A DNA stretch of 64,000 nt from Pseudogracilibacillus sp. (lineage in GTDB: Bacteria; Bacillota; Bacilli; Bacillales; Amphibacillaceae), in NCBI GenBank assembly GCA_026169815.1, contig JAPFDT010000025.1:248001-312000 (forward strand). The letters are read 5' to 3'. Positions 10,471-19,228 of the stretch are shown in pieces. The first letter of the stretch is position 1; each line of letters starts with the position of its first letter. The notes below the pieces were generated by a model. It worked only from the letters and a program-made list of their open reading frames with translations. It made no database searches and was not told the DNA's origin. Made by a program: the position numbers and the translations under genes.

Positions 10471-10475
10471 CCAAT

Positions 10476-10745
10476 ATGGCTATTACAACAGAACGTAAAC
10501 AAGCAATTATTAGTGAATACAAAGTACATGATAATGACACTGGATCTCCAGAAGTTCAGATTGCACTTTTAACAGAAGAAATTAATAATTTAAACGAACA
10601 TTTACGTGTTCATACGAAAGACCACCATTCACGTCGTGGACTATTAAAAATGGTTGGTCAGCGTCGTAACTTATTAAATTACTTACGTAACAATGATGTT
10701 ATTCGTTACCGTGATTTAATTCAAAAGTTAGGATTACGTCGATAA
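10476..10745 (+). CDS. rpsO: 30S ribosomal protein S15
   Basis: Primary 16S rRNA-binding protein of the 30S platform; 89 residues, the exact family length. It is recognised by [18 protein letters not shown] near residue 22, the rRNA-binding stretch [20 protein letters not shown], and the end [21 protein letters not shown] precedes the ATG. It has its own leader and a terminator before pnp, the standard arrangement in Bacillus. Confidence 0.97.
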   Translation: MAITTERKQAIISEYKVHDNDTGSPEVQIALLTEEINNLNEHLRVHTKDHHSRRGLLKMVGQRRNLLNYLRNNDVIRYRDLIQKLGLRR

Positions 10746-10752
10746 GCTAATT

Positions 10753-10778
10753 AAAGCAGGAGAAATCCTGCTTTTTTT
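10753..10778 (+). terminator. rpsO terminator
   Basis: AAAGCAGGA (10753-10761) and TCCTGCTTT (10766-10774) form a perfect 9-bp stem with a GAAA loop and a T7 tail. Confidence 0.88.
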
Positions 10779-10873
10779 CGTAAATAATAATAAAGCAGTA
10801 CATACTAACTTCAAATGATATCTTTGCTTTGAAGATAAAATATCATGACAAGTTATGGAAGGAGAACAACATA

Positions 10874-12982
10874 ATGTTAGAAACAAAAGAAGTTTTCTCT
10901 ACTACAATTAATGGTAAACCATTATCTGTAGAAGTAGGAGAATTAGCTAAACAGGCAAATGGAGCTTGTATGGTTCGTTATGGTGATACAGCTGTATTAT
11001 CTGTTGCAACTGCATCAAAGGAACCTAAAGATTTACCTTTTTTCCCTTTAACAGTAAATTATGAAGAACGTTTATACGCAGTTGGTAAAATTCCAGGAGG
11101 ATTTATCAAGCGAGAAGGGCGTCCAAGTGAGAAGGCGATTTTAGCATCTCGATTAATTGACCGTCCAATCCGCCCACTATTTCCTGAAGGATTCCGTAAC
11201 GAAGTACAAGTAATTAGTACAGTAATGAGTGTAGACCAAGATTGTTCATCTGAAATTGCAGCAATGATTGGTTCATCGATTGCTCTATCGATTTCAGATA
11301 TTCCTTTTGATGGTCCAATTGCAGGTATTAATATCGGGCGAATCGATGGTGAGTTTGTAATTAACCCATCTATCGAAGACCAAGAAAAAAGTGACTTAGA
11401 ACTTACAGTTGCCGGAACAAAAGAGGCAATTAATATGGTAGAAGCTGGCGCAGATGAAGTGTCAGAAGAAGCGATGTTAGAAGCGATTTTATTTGCTCAT
11501 AAAGAAGTTGCTCGTCTAGTCGAATTCCAAGAAGAAATTGTTGAAAAGGTTGGACAAGAAAAATCTGAGATTCAATTGCTAGAAATTGATGCTGACATAC
11601 GAGAAAAAGTCGAAGGACAAGCTAAAGCCGATTTATTAAACGCAATTCAGACAGAAGAAAAGCATGCGAGAGAAGAAGCAATCTCAGCTGTAAAAGAAGC
11701 TACACTAGAGCAATATGAAGACGAAGACGACATTAAACATGTGAAAATGACGTTAGACGAATTATTGAAAGAAGAAGTTAGAAGACTAATTACTGAAGAA
11801 AAAGTGCGTCCAGATGGAAGAAAGATCGATGAAATCAGATCTTTATCTTCGCGAATCGGAGTTTTACCACGTACACATGGGTCAGGTCTCTTTACAAGAG
11901 GACAAACTCAAGTACTAAGTGTATCAACATTAGGTGCTTTAGGTGATGTGCAAATATTAGATGGATTAGATTTAGAAGAATCTAAACGTTTTATGCATCA
12001 TTATAATTTCCCGCAATACAGTGTTGGTGAAACAGGGCCAATCCGTGCTCCAGGTCGTCGTGAAATCGGTCACGGTGCTTTAGGAGAGCGAGCTTTAGAA
12101 AAAGTCATCCCATCTGAAGAAGAATTCCCATATACGATTCGTGTAGTATCAGAAGTGTTAGAATCTAATGGTTCATCTTCTATGGCAAGTATTTGTGCAG
12201 GAACATTAGCGATGATGGATGCAGGTGTACCATTAAGAGCACCAGTAGCTGGAATTGCTATGGGGCTTGTGAAAACAGGTGATGAATACTCAGTTCTTTC
12301 AGATATTCAAGGAATGGAAGATGCACTTGGAGACATGGACTTTAAAGTAGCTGGAACGGATAAAGGTATTACATCATTACAAATGGATATTAAAATTGAT
12401 GGCCTAGCTAAAGATATTTTAGAAGAATCTTTAGAGCAAGCTAAGATTGGTCGTTTACACATTTTAGATAGTATGTTACAAACGATTGATGCACCTAAAA
12501 CAGAATTATCACCATATGCTCCTAAAATTATTACGATGAAAATTAACCCTGATAAAATCCGTGACGTTATTGGACCAAGCGGAAAACAAATTAATCAGAT
12601 TATCGAAGATACAGGCGTAAAAATCGATATCGAGCAAGATGGTACTGTGTTCATTGGTTCAACAGAACAAGATATGAACGAAAAAGCACAGAAAATCATT
12701 GAAGATTTAGTACGCGAGGTTGAAGTCGGTCAAATTTATTTAGGTACTGTAAAACGAATTGAGAAATTTGGAGCTTTCGTTGAAATATTTAAAGGCAAAG
12801 ACGGGTTAGTTCATATTTCACAATTACAAGAAGCACGTACGAATAAAGTAGAAGACGTAGTAGCTATTGGTGACAAAATTATGGTTAAAGTAAAAGAAGT
12901 CGACAAACAAGGTAGAGTAAACTTGTCACGTAAAGATGTTTTAGAAACAGAACGAAAAGAAAACGAAAAGCTAAGTAAATAA
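10874..12982 (+). CDS. pnp: Polyribonucleotide nucleotidyltransferase (PNPase)
   Basis: Phosphorolytic 3'-5' exoribonuclease and main mRNA decay enzyme, 702 residues. Two RNase PH domains flank an all-helical linker. The first holds [16 protein letters not shown] and [16 protein letters not shown]; the second holds [16 protein letters not shown] and the active-site [13 protein letters not shown] domain ([12 protein letters not shown]) and an S1 domain ([25 protein letters not shown]) end the protein. I chose the ATG at 10874, preceded by GGAAGGAG; an in-frame ATG 45 bases upstream is not supported by a binding site. Confidence 0.96.
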   Translation: MLETKEVFSTTINGKPLSVEVGELAKQANGACMVRYGDTAVLSVATASKEPKDLPFFPLTVNYEERLYAVGKIPGGFIKREGRPSEKAILASRLIDRPIRPLFPEGFRNEVQVISTVMSVDQDCSSEIAAMIGSSIALSISDIPFDGPIAGINIGRIDGEFVINPSIEDQEKSDLELTVAGTKEAINMVEAGADEVSEEAMLEAILFAHKEVARLVEFQEEIVEKVGQEKSEIQLLEIDADIREKVEGQAKADLLNAIQTEEKHAREEAISAVKEATLEQYEDEDDIKHVKMTLDELLKEEVRRLITEEKVRPDGRKIDEIRSLSSRIGVLPRTHGSGLFTRGQTQVLSVSTLGALGDVQILDGLDLEESKRFMHHYNFPQYSVGETGPIRAPGRREIGHGALGERALEKVIPSEEEFPYTIRVVSEVLESNGSSSMASICAGTLAMMDAGVPLRAPVAGIAMGLVKTGDEYSVLSDIQGMEDALGDMDFKVAGTDKGITSLQMDIKIDGLAKDILEESLEQAKIGRLHILDSMLQTIDAPKTELSPYAPKIITMKINPDKIRDVIGPSGKQINQIIEDTGVKIDIEQDGTVFIGSTEQDMNEKAQKIIEDLVREVEVGQIYLGTVKRIEKFGAFVEIFKGKDGLVHISQLQEARTNKVEDVVAIGDKIMVKVKEVDKQGRVNLSRKDVLETERKENEKLSK

Positions 12983-12995
12983 GCGATGACAAATA

Positions 12996-13023
12996 GAAGC
13001 TGGAATTCCAGTTTCTTTTTTTC
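12996..13023 (+). terminator. pnp terminator
   Basis: GAAGCTGG (12996-13003) pairs with CCAGTTTC (13008-13015), one G-U included, around an AATT loop. A run of Ts follows. Confidence 0.82.
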
Positions 13024-13092
13024 ATGCTTAAAATAGGACAAGTCATAATCATTCTCTTCTTTACATAAATTGTGTAAAGAGGAGGAAATGTG

Positions 13093-14028
13093 ATGGCACG
13101 AATTTATTATAAAGCAATCATGTTTTTCGTTGTTTTATTTGCACTATTATTTTTATTTAAATTTAATTTAGTTTCATTTAATTTGCTAAGTCTTCCAGTG
13201 GATAAAAAACAACCAGCTTTATTAGAAGAAATTAAGCAGGAAGCTCCTAATTATAATGAAGAAGCGGAAGATGCTTATATTGATAATGTATGGAAAAAAA
13301 CACCTGGACGTAATGGAAGAAAGGTAAATATCCAGAAGTCATATAAAAACATGAAAGAATCAGAGCAATTTGATAAAGAAAAATTAGTGTTTGATGAAAT
13401 TAAGCCAAATGTGTCGTTAGAACAATTACCCGCATCACCTATTTATCGAGGTCATCCAGAGAAAGAAATGGTAACACTATTAATAAACGTCTCTTGGGGA
13501 ACAGAACATATCCCAGTTATGTTAGAGACATTGAAAGAACACGAAGTAAAAGCGAACTTTTTTATCGAAGGACAATGGGCAAAAGAAAACAAAAGCACAT
13601 TAAAAATGATTGATGAACAAGGACATCTTATAGGTAATCATGGATTTAATCATCCTGATATGGCAAAAATGACAGCTCCACAGATTAAAGAACAAATTAC
13701 GAAAACAAATGATATAATAGAAGCTATTATTGATAAGCCGGTAAAATGGTTCGCACCACCTAGTGGAAGTTTTACTGATACTGTTGTTAAAATAGCGGAT
13801 CAAGAACAGATGGAAACCATTTTATGGACTGTAGATACAATCGATTGGCAGAAGCCATCAGCTTCTGTTATGATTAACCGAGTTATGGATAAAGTTCATC
13901 CCGGCGCTACAATTTTAATGCATCCGACACCTGTTGTTGCAGAAGGATTAGACCGCTTATTAGTGGATATAAAACAACAAGGATACCGGGTACATACGAT
14001 TGAACAATTAATGCAAGAAACAAGATAA
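13093..14028 (+). CDS. ylxY: YlxY-family polysaccharide deacetylase-like protein
   Basis: NodB-fold protein of 311 residues with one N-terminal membrane anchor at about 8-28. The deacetylase domain spans about 125-310 and shows ANFFIEGQWAKEN and the zinc motif HLIGNHGFNHPDMA. FAPPSGSFTDTVV and a terminal HPGATILMHPT follow. The usual TFDDGP motif is replaced by LLINVSWG, so the catalytic aspartate is absent. That is typical of YlxY proteins, and activity is uncertain. I chose ATG 13093 over GTG 13090 because GGAGG lies at the right distance. The pnp-ylxY-mlpA order matches Bacillus. Confidence 0.88.
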   Translation: MARIYYKAIMFFVVLFALLFLFKFNLVSFNLLSLPVDKKQPALLEEIKQEAPNYNEEAEDAYIDNVWKKTPGRNGRKVNIQKSYKNMKESEQFDKEKLVFDEIKPNVSLEQLPASPIYRGHPEKEMVTLLINVSWGTEHIPVMLETLKEHEVKANFFIEGQWAKENKSTLKMIDEQGHLIGNHGFNHPDMAKMTAPQIKEQITKTNDIIEAIIDKPVKWFAPPSGSFTDTVVKIADQEQMETILWTVDTIDWQKPSASVMINRVMDKVHPGATILMHPTPVVAEGLDRLLVDIKQQGYRVHTIEQLMQETR

Positions 14029-14082
14029 ACTAAGAGTGTGTCCGTTTGTTAGTGTAAATATTAATTGAAGAAATAAAGTATA

Positions 14083-14106
14083 GCGAAGTAGGTTTCTGTA
14101 GCGACT
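14083..14106. repeat. Possible relic of a family F repeat end
   Basis: The segment resembles, in reverse complement, the left arm of the palindrome at 39219-39242. The shared part is TTTCTGTAGCGACT. It is short, so it may be chance. The rest of the 150-base ylxY-mlpA gap shows nothing clear. Confidence 0.3.
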
Positions 14107-14181
14107 TTTAACATCATATAAGTATTTTACATAAGAATAAGGACATCACCTAAATTAATCAATACAGCAGGAGGAATCGCC

Positions 14182-15399
14182 ATGATAACAAAACATACTT
14201 GCAAAAATGGCCTTCGAATTGTATTAGAACCAGTTCCAACTGTTCGCTCTATTACAATTGGAATATGGGTATTAACGGGTTCGAGAAATGAATCAGAAAA
14301 AATGAATGGTATATCACATTTTTTAGAGCATATGTTTTTTAAAGGGACAAAAACAAGAAACGCTCAAGACATTGCTGAAGCATTTGATTCCATTGGTGGT
14401 CAAGTAAATGCTTTTACATCAAAAGAATATACGTGTTACTATGCACGCGTGTTAGACACATATAAAGAGTATGCATTAGAAGTTTTATCAGATATGTTTT
14501 TCGAATCAACTTTTCCAGAAGAAGAGATTAAACGTGAACGAAAAGTAGTGATGGAAGAAATTAAAATGTATGAAGATACACCAGATAATCACGTACATGA
14601 TTTATTGTCACAAGCTTCCTATGGCAATCACCCATTAGGTAGATCTATTTTAGGAACAGAAGAACATTTGCATACATTCACAAAAGACACCTTACTAGCT
14701 TACAAAGATGCTCGCTATACACCAAACAATATCGTTGTTTCGATTGCTGGTAATGTTGAGCCTTCATTTGTTCATAAAATAGAAGCTGAGTTTGATCGTT
14801 TTTCTAATACACATAATGAACTAAAAAGAGAGAAGCCTGTATTTGAAAACCAAACGATTGTAAAAAATCGCAAAACAGAACAAGCTCATCTCTGCTTAGG
14901 ATATAATGGCTTAGCAATTGATGATAAAAATATCCCGACAATGCGTATTATTAATAGCGTTCTTGGTGGGGGCATGAGTTCTAGGTTATTTCAGGAAATT
15001 AGAGAAAAGCGTGGTTTAGCTTATTCTGTATTTTCTTACCATACGACGTATTTAGATAGTGGAATGGTCGCTATTTATTCAGGTACAAATGTCGATCAAT
15101 TACCCTTATTAGAAGATACAATTAGAGATACTATTTTAAATTTAAAAGAACACGGATTAACTGAAAAAGAGTTTAAAAATAGTAAAGAAAAGTTAAAAGG
15201 CAATATGATGTTAAGTTTAGAAAGCACAAATAGCCGAATGAGTCGTAATGGTAGAAATGAATTACTTTTACAACGACACCGTTCATTAGATGATATTATT
15301 CGGGATATTGATGGTGTTGATCAGCAACGGATTAATGAGGTTATTCAACAAACATTTACCGAGGAACATGCAAAAGCATTAATCGTTCCAAATGATTAA
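14182..15399 (+). CDS. mlpA: M16-family zinc metallopeptidase MlpA
   Basis: Pitrilysin-like processing peptidase (YmxG/MlpA), 405 residues. The inverse zinc motif HFLEHMFFKGT (HxxEH) lies near residue 48. The third ligand region is EERKVVMEEIKMYEDTPDNHVHD-like (read as ERKVVMEEIKMYEDTPDNH). A glycine-rich hinge and the C-terminal M16 domain signature LGGGMSSRLFQEIREKRGLAY follow. GGAGGAATCGCC precedes the ATG. The ylxY-mlpA-ymxH order is conserved. Confidence 0.93.
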   Translation: MITKHTCKNGLRIVLEPVPTVRSITIGIWVLTGSRNESEKMNGISHFLEHMFFKGTKTRNAQDIAEAFDSIGGQVNAFTSKEYTCYYARVLDTYKEYALEVLSDMFFESTFPEEEIKRERKVVMEEIKMYEDTPDNHVHDLLSQASYGNHPLGRSILGTEEHLHTFTKDTLLAYKDARYTPNNIVVSIAGNVEPSFVHKIEAEFDRFSNTHNELKREKPVFENQTIVKNRKTEQAHLCLGYNGLAIDDKNIPTMRIINSVLGGGMSSRLFQEIREKRGLAYSVFSYHTTYLDSGMVAIYSGTNVDQLPLLEDTIRDTILNLKEHGLTEKEFKNSKEKLKGNMMLSLESTNSRMSRNGRNELLLQRHRSLDDIIRDIDGVDQQRINEVIQQTFTEEHAKALIVPND

Positions 15400-15440
15400 T
15401 GAGCAAAGAATAATCCCCCAATAAGAGGAGGTTATTATCG

Positions 15441-15680
15441 ATGCGTTTTAAAGAAATTAGTGATAAGGAAATAATTGATGTTCATGAAGGTTCCAGATTA
15501 GGCGTATTAGGTCAGACAGATTTACAAATTAATCCAACAACAGGTAAAATAGAAGCGTTTATTATACCGAACTATAAATGGTTTGGGTTAAAGAAAGAAG
15601 CCGAGTCAGAAAAGATTTATTGGAATATGATTGAAAAGATTGGCGAAGATATTATTTTAATAAACTCAAAAAAAGATTAG
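15441..15680 (+). CDS. ymxH: YlmC/YmxH family PRC-barrel sporulation protein
   Basis: Small PRC-barrel-like protein of 79 residues. The pattern MRFKEISDKEIIDVHEGSRL, GVLGQTDLQINPTTGKIEAF and IPNYKWFGL is characteristic. AGAGGAGG precedes the ATG. In B. subtilis the next gene is dpaA (spoVFA), but here the accessory island begins after a terminator. Confidence 0.88.
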   Translation: MRFKEISDKEIIDVHEGSRLGVLGQTDLQINPTTGKIEAFIIPNYKWFGLKKEAESEKIYWNMIEKIGEDIILINSKKD

Positions 15681-15773
15681 CAGATTATTTTTAACGGGTT
15701 CTCTTCAGAGGTGTAAATAAGTAAATATTATATTAAATCACACCTTAAACCACATCAAATTATAATATCAATT

Positions 15774-15798
15774 AGCACTGCATTTTGCAGTGCTTTTT
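15774..15798 (+). terminator. ymxH terminator
   Basis: A perfect 9-bp stem pairs AGCACTGCA (15774-15782) with TGCAGTGCT (15786-15794), followed by Ts. It marks the end of the conserved block and the edge of the accessory island. Confidence 0.85.
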
Positions 15799-15850
15799 AC
15801 TTCCCTTTTTAGAGGTTTTTAATTTTTTTGTTACAATTTATAGTAGAAAG

Positions 15851-15884
15851 GTTATTCGACAATCGGGTCATTATAAGGAATAAC
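15851..15884. repeat. CAATCGGG-type palindrome 1 (upstream form)
   Basis: The perfect inverted ends GTTATTC (15851-15857) and GAATAAC (15878-15884) enclose ACAATCGGGTCAT. Related elements occur at 16548, 18158, 19076, 19118, 20200 and 20406. They also occur degenerately at 44046 and 44361. It precedes the GNAT gene. Confidence 0.7.
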
Positions 15885-15966
15885 ACTTATTGAGCAAACT
15901 GGGGTTGAAGAAAGAATGTAATAATAAATTTCATTATTTTACTGTTTTGCATTGGAGGCACTTAAC

Positions 15967-16485
15967 TTGGAAATTAGAATAGCAAGTAAAGAAGATATAA
16001 AGGGCGTATCAAGAGTTTATGTTGATAGTTGGAGGAATACTTATCGTGGTCTAGTACCTAATGGTTATTTGGACGCATTATCGTACGAAGAGGCAGAAAA
16101 AAAGTGGATTGATTTCTTAAATAACAAAAATGAATCTTTTATTTATGTTGCAATTAATGATACAGGGAAAATTATAGGTTTTGCATCAGGTAAAAGTATT
16201 GATGAGAAGAGCTTTGATGGAGAACTATATTCGCTTTATCTCTTACAGGAATGTAGAGGATTAGGTGTTGGTAGGCAGCTTGTTTCAGCTATTGCTAAGT
16301 ATTTTAAAGAAAAAGGTATTTATTCTATGATGGTTTGGGTAATGAGACAGAATAAATCTGGACTTGGTTTTTATGAACGTATGGGAGGAAAAGAATATAT
16401 TCATAGGACTAGTACGTTTGGAGGAACCGTAGTAGAGGATGTTGCGTATGGATGGAAGGATATTTCGGTATTATGTATTGAGTAA
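15967..16485 (+). CDS. GNAT family N-acetyltransferase
   Basis: Predicted acetyl-CoA-dependent N-acetyltransferase of 172 residues; the substrate cannot be inferred. The GNAT fold is clear: an N-terminal RIASKEDIKGVSRVYVDSWR, a central DGELYSLYLL strand, and the acetyl-CoA loop ECRGLGVGRQLVS near residue 97. NKSGLGFYERMGG is a typical C-terminal motif. The start is TTG 15967, eight bases after GGAGG. The gene sits alone between palindromes at 15851 and 16548, like a single-gene cassette. Confidence 0.85.
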   Translation: MEIRIASKEDIKGVSRVYVDSWRNTYRGLVPNGYLDALSYEEAEKKWIDFLNNKNESFIYVAINDTGKIIGFASGKSIDEKSFDGELYSLYLLQECRGLGVGRQLVSAIAKYFKEKGIYSMMVWVMRQNKSGLGFYERMGGKEYIHRTSTFGGTVVEDVAYGWKDISVLCIE

Positions 16486-16547
16486 GAGCAAAAAAGATTT
16501 ACTCTTGTGGTTTTAGTAAAGTGTTTTTTTCAAATTTCATACTTTCG

Positions 16548-16583
16548 TTATTCAAGAATAGGGCGCGATAGTTTGGTAAGCAA
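16548..16583. repeat. CAATCGGG-type palindrome 2 (downstream form)
   Basis: GTTATTCAAGAATAGGGCGC followed by GATAGTTTGG lies 62 bases after the GNAT stop. It belongs to the GGGCGC version of the element, like 19076 and 20406. The rest of the gap to 16665 shows no other structure. Confidence 0.6.
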
Positions 16584-16665
16584 TTCATAAGATAGGCACA
16601 ATTCTTTAATTAGAGCTGTGTCTATTTTTGATAGTGACTTTTCCTCACTATATAATTGTACATCA

Positions 16666-16681
16666 CGATTGTTGAATAAGG
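16666..16681. repeat. Half copy of the palindrome before the recombinase
   Basis: CGATTGTTGAATAAG is the right arm of the same element. It stands just upstream of the dead tyrosine recombinase. Confidence 0.5.
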
Positions 16682-16708
16682 TTTTTGTATAGTATGGAGC
16701 GTGAAAAT

Positions 16709-17564
16709 ATGTTGTTGTCGGAAGCGTGGAGTAAATACCAGTCTGATAAAAAAATTGAAGGCTATTCTCCTCTCACTTTGAAGATGTATGGTTTTCAATA
16801 TAATCTTTTAAAACGCTTTTTTAGTGATGTTGCAATGAATGAGTTATCAACAGAAAGTTTAAAGCAGTATCTGATAGACGATGGTGGACATCTGAAACCA
16901 TCTAGTTTAGGGCATCGAATACGTTTCATTAAATCACTTTTTAAATGGGCACATGAGGAAGGGCATATCTCGAAGAACCCAGCTGCTAAACTCAAAGAAC
17001 CAAAATGAGGACAAAGAATTCCAAAGTTTCTATCCAAACATGAAATTGAGCATCTTCGCGAAGGATGTCATACCACGATGGAAAATGCTTTATTCGAGTT
17101 TTTTTATTCAACTGGCTGCAGAATTGGAGAAGTTGCAAAATTAAACAGGGAAGATATTAATTTCACAGGAAATTCCGTTATTGTACACGGGAAAGGTGAT
17201 AAAGAAAGGAAAGTTTATTTTAATATACGTTGTAGCATTTGGTTGAAAAGATATCTTGAGAAACGTGACGATGTGGAAGACTGTTTATTTGTTACAGAAT
17301 GTAACCCGAAAAGACGTATGAGTGTGGATTCACTAAGATATGTTATTAAACGTATCTCCAATAGGGCAGGTATCAAAAAAACAATTCATCCACACCAATT
17401 ACGTCACAGCTATGCAACACATATGGTTGATAATGGTGCTCCACTTGAAGTGATACAGAGTCTTCTTGGTCATGAGAAAAGTGAGACAACAAAGTGACAC
17501 AACAAGGATATATGCACATCTGAGTGGAAAATTAAGATATGACTTTTATAGTAAATATTTTTAA
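16709..17564 (+). pseudogene. Tyrosine recombinase/integrase, inactivated
   Basis: XerC/D-like site-specific recombinase with an N-terminal SAM-like DNA-binding domain (GYSPLTLKMYGFQYN) and a catalytic domain. STGCRIGEVAKL carries the first arginine, and HPHQLRHSYATHM carries the HxxR box. Two lesions are visible. An in-frame TGA at 17006-17008 falls between the domains. A 13-base near-tandem duplication (17481-17493 against 17494-17506) then shifts the frame just before the nucleophile. Without the duplication, the sequence reads TTRIYAHLSG with the tyrosine at 17511-17513, and ends at TAA 17562. About 285 residues originally. It is the only recombinase in the island and may once have mobilised it. 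Confidence 0.9.
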
Positions 17565-17653
17565 CTTATCTCTTAAGTTAAATAAAATTGAACATTTATG
17601 TTACCGAAAAAATAAGGTATAATAAGTATATAAAGTAATCGGAGGTGGCTTAT

Positions 17654-17824
17654 ATGTCTATTCCTGATAAAATCATAAAAGAAATCGAGATGTTAAGTGA
17701 ACAAGAACGTCAAAAAGTACTTGAGAAAATTAAAGAAAAATATATGGCTAAGGACGTTATTTTATTGGGGGAAAACTATTCTTGGTGGGATAATGAAGAG
17801 GATGATATATACAATGAGCAGTGA
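17654..17824 (+). CDS. Small antitoxin-like protein upstream of a MazF-like remnant
   Basis: A 56-residue acidic, helical ORF, starting MSIPDKIIKEIEMLSEQER, with GGAGGTGG before its ATG. Its end overlaps the next ORF by 11 bases, the classical layout of an antitoxin-toxin pair. No named antitoxin motif is recognised, so the role is inferred from position. Its partner is broken, so any function is doubtful. Confidence 0.6.
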   Translation: MSIPDKIIKEIEMLSEQERQKVLEKIKEKYMAKDVILLGENYSWWDNEEDDIYNEQ

Positions 17825-18134
17825 AAGTGAGCAGGGTGAAGTTTGGTTGGCAGATGTTCTATTTAAAGGCACACGGCAAACTAAGCAGCGCCCTGTTGTT
17901 ATTGTGGGAAATGAATTAGCTTTAGATATAGATGTTATTATTGCACCAGTTACTAGTCAGAAAACAAGAAACCAATTTGACATTGTTTTGGAGTATTAGG
18001 AGGAAGCCGGATTATTAAAACCGTCAGTTGTACGTACTTCCAAAATTACTTCCATTCACGGTACTGAATTGAAACGTTATTTGGGAAAATTACATAACCA
18101 TGATCTTGAAAACGTACTAAATACGTGCAGATAA
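17814..18134 (+). pseudogene. MazF/PemK-like endoribonuclease toxin, nonsense-interrupted
   Basis: PemK/MazF-fold protein: QGEVWLADVLFKGT, KQRPVVIVGNE and IIAPVTSQ are family features. The frame is cut by TAG at 17997-17999, where the family usually has a residue such as Trp. It then continues intact (EEAGLLKPSVVRTSKI and onward) to TAA 18132, giving about 106 residues without the stop. Loss of the C-terminal half probably abolishes toxicity. This would explain how the pair can decay. Confidence 0.8.
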
Positions 18135-18157
18135 TTATTTTAATGTTCAGTTATTAA

Positions 18158-18186
18158 TTCAACAATCGGGCCATTTAATGGAATAA
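18158..18186. repeat. CAATCGGG-type palindrome 3 (upstream form)
   Basis: TTCAACAATCGGGCCATT followed by TAATGGAATAA lies upstream of the glyoxalase-fold gene. The spacing to the gene start is about 100 bases, as for the GNAT gene. Confidence 0.65.
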
Positions 18187-18287
18187 GGGCAACTTGAGTT
18201 TAGTTGTGAAAAGACTGTATAATGCCATAAAGGCATGCTTATTATGGTTATTAATCATTTTTTAATAAAAAGGTCAAGGAGTGATAG

Positions 18288-18695
18288 ATGTTGAAGCCAA
18301 AAATTGATATTGTAACAATACCTGTCGAGAATTTAGATCTGTCAACAGGATTTTATAAAGAAGTATTCGCCCTCCCCGAAGACAAAGTTTCATCGGGTGA
18401 AGATCACGTTGCTTTCTTTCTGGAAGGAGAGATGTCTTTAGTTTTGTATGAGCGTTCAGGATTCGCCAAGATGACCAAACAGCATGAAGTTAATGTAAAT
18501 CCTTCCAACGTTATTTTCAGTCATATTGCTAAAGATGATAAGGAGGTTAATTCCATTCTTTCAGGTGCATTAAAGGCTGGCGGAAAAATTACCAAAGAAG
18601 GTACGGCGGAAGATTGGGGCTATACACGTCTCTTTAAAGATATAGATGGATATACATGGGAAGTAATCTCCTGGTTCAAAATTGAAGACAACTAA
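18288..18695 (+). CDS. VOC (glyoxalase/bleomycin-resistance) superfamily protein
   Basis: A 135-residue protein of the vicinal oxygen chelate fold with two beta-alpha-beta-beta-beta units. VTIPVENLDLSTGFYKEVF lies at about 9-27 and LFKDIDGYTWEVISWF near the end. The family includes glyoxalases, dioxygenases and antibiotic-binding proteins, and the substrate is not predictable. AAGGAGTGATAG precedes the ATG. It stands as a single gene inside the island. Confidence 0.85.
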   Translation: MLKPKIDIVTIPVENLDLSTGFYKEVFALPEDKVSSGEDHVAFFLEGEMSLVLYERSGFAKMTKQHEVNVNPSNVIFSHIAKDDKEVNSILSGALKAGGKITKEGTAEDWGYTRLFKDIDGYTWEVISWFKIEDN

Positions 18696-18776
18696 TCTAT
18701 AGAAGTAAACAGGGAATATAAGCATAAACTAGAAACTCTATTTAAAGCATGAATCTCCCCTCAAATTCTTAAGGAA

Positions 18777-19016
18777 TTGTTTGGGCTTACAGATATTGAA
18801 ATGGATGTTCGGATAGGTGGTTTCTTTCGTTTAGCTACAAATCAAGTTGAGGCATTACCTGGAATTCATACTGAATTTGAGGAGTACAAGGTAATAGAAC
18901 CATGTCGACGTATTGGAAAAAGCTCATCCCATTCTAATATTGACATGAGGAACCAATCAAGAGATAAATGGATGCAGACATTAATTGAGATTGATTCTCT
19001 CGTTATAGATAAGTAA
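18777..19016 (+). pseudogene. SRPBCC/AHSA1-like protein remnant
   Basis: The frame keeps EMDVRIGGFFRL and FEEYKVIEPCRRI, typical of the activator-of-Hsp90-ATPase type SRPBCC fold, and a family-like end (RDKWMQTLIEIDSLV). The N-terminus and much of the middle are missing, and no binding site precedes the TTG at 18777. At 79 residues it is about half the usual length. Best read as a deletion remnant. Confidence 0.6.
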
Positions 19017-19075
19017 ATATTATTGAATTAACTGAAAGATCAAAGTGAAACCATTATGACAACTACTCATCATTG

Positions 19076-19150
19076 TTCTTCAAGAATCGGGCGCAGTTGT
19101 TGAAGATGCACTGTGCCCAATCGGGTCATATTGCGGAAGAATAAGTTGAC
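19076..19150. repeat. Back-to-back pair of CAATCGGG-type palindromes
   Basis: The downstream form (TTCTTCAAGAATCGGGCGC, 19076-19094, with TTGTTGAAGA) is followed directly by the upstream form (CAATCGGGTCATATTGCGG from 19118, ending AGAATAAG). The pair lies between the SRPBCC remnant and the AraC-type gene, as expected for a boundary between two cassettes. Confidence 0.7.
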
Positions 19151-19228
19151 CCTGCATAAGTGTGCATGAAAAGTCGGATAGAATCTTTCATTCCTTGTTA
19201 TTCTGTTGATGTAGGGGAGGTCATTAAA

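Noticed and set aside
13470-13560. Missing catalytic Asp in the YlxY deacetylase motif as a new lesion
   Set aside because: The NVSWG replacement of TFDDGP is, as far as I know, usual in YlxY orthologues, so it is a family trait and not a recent loss.
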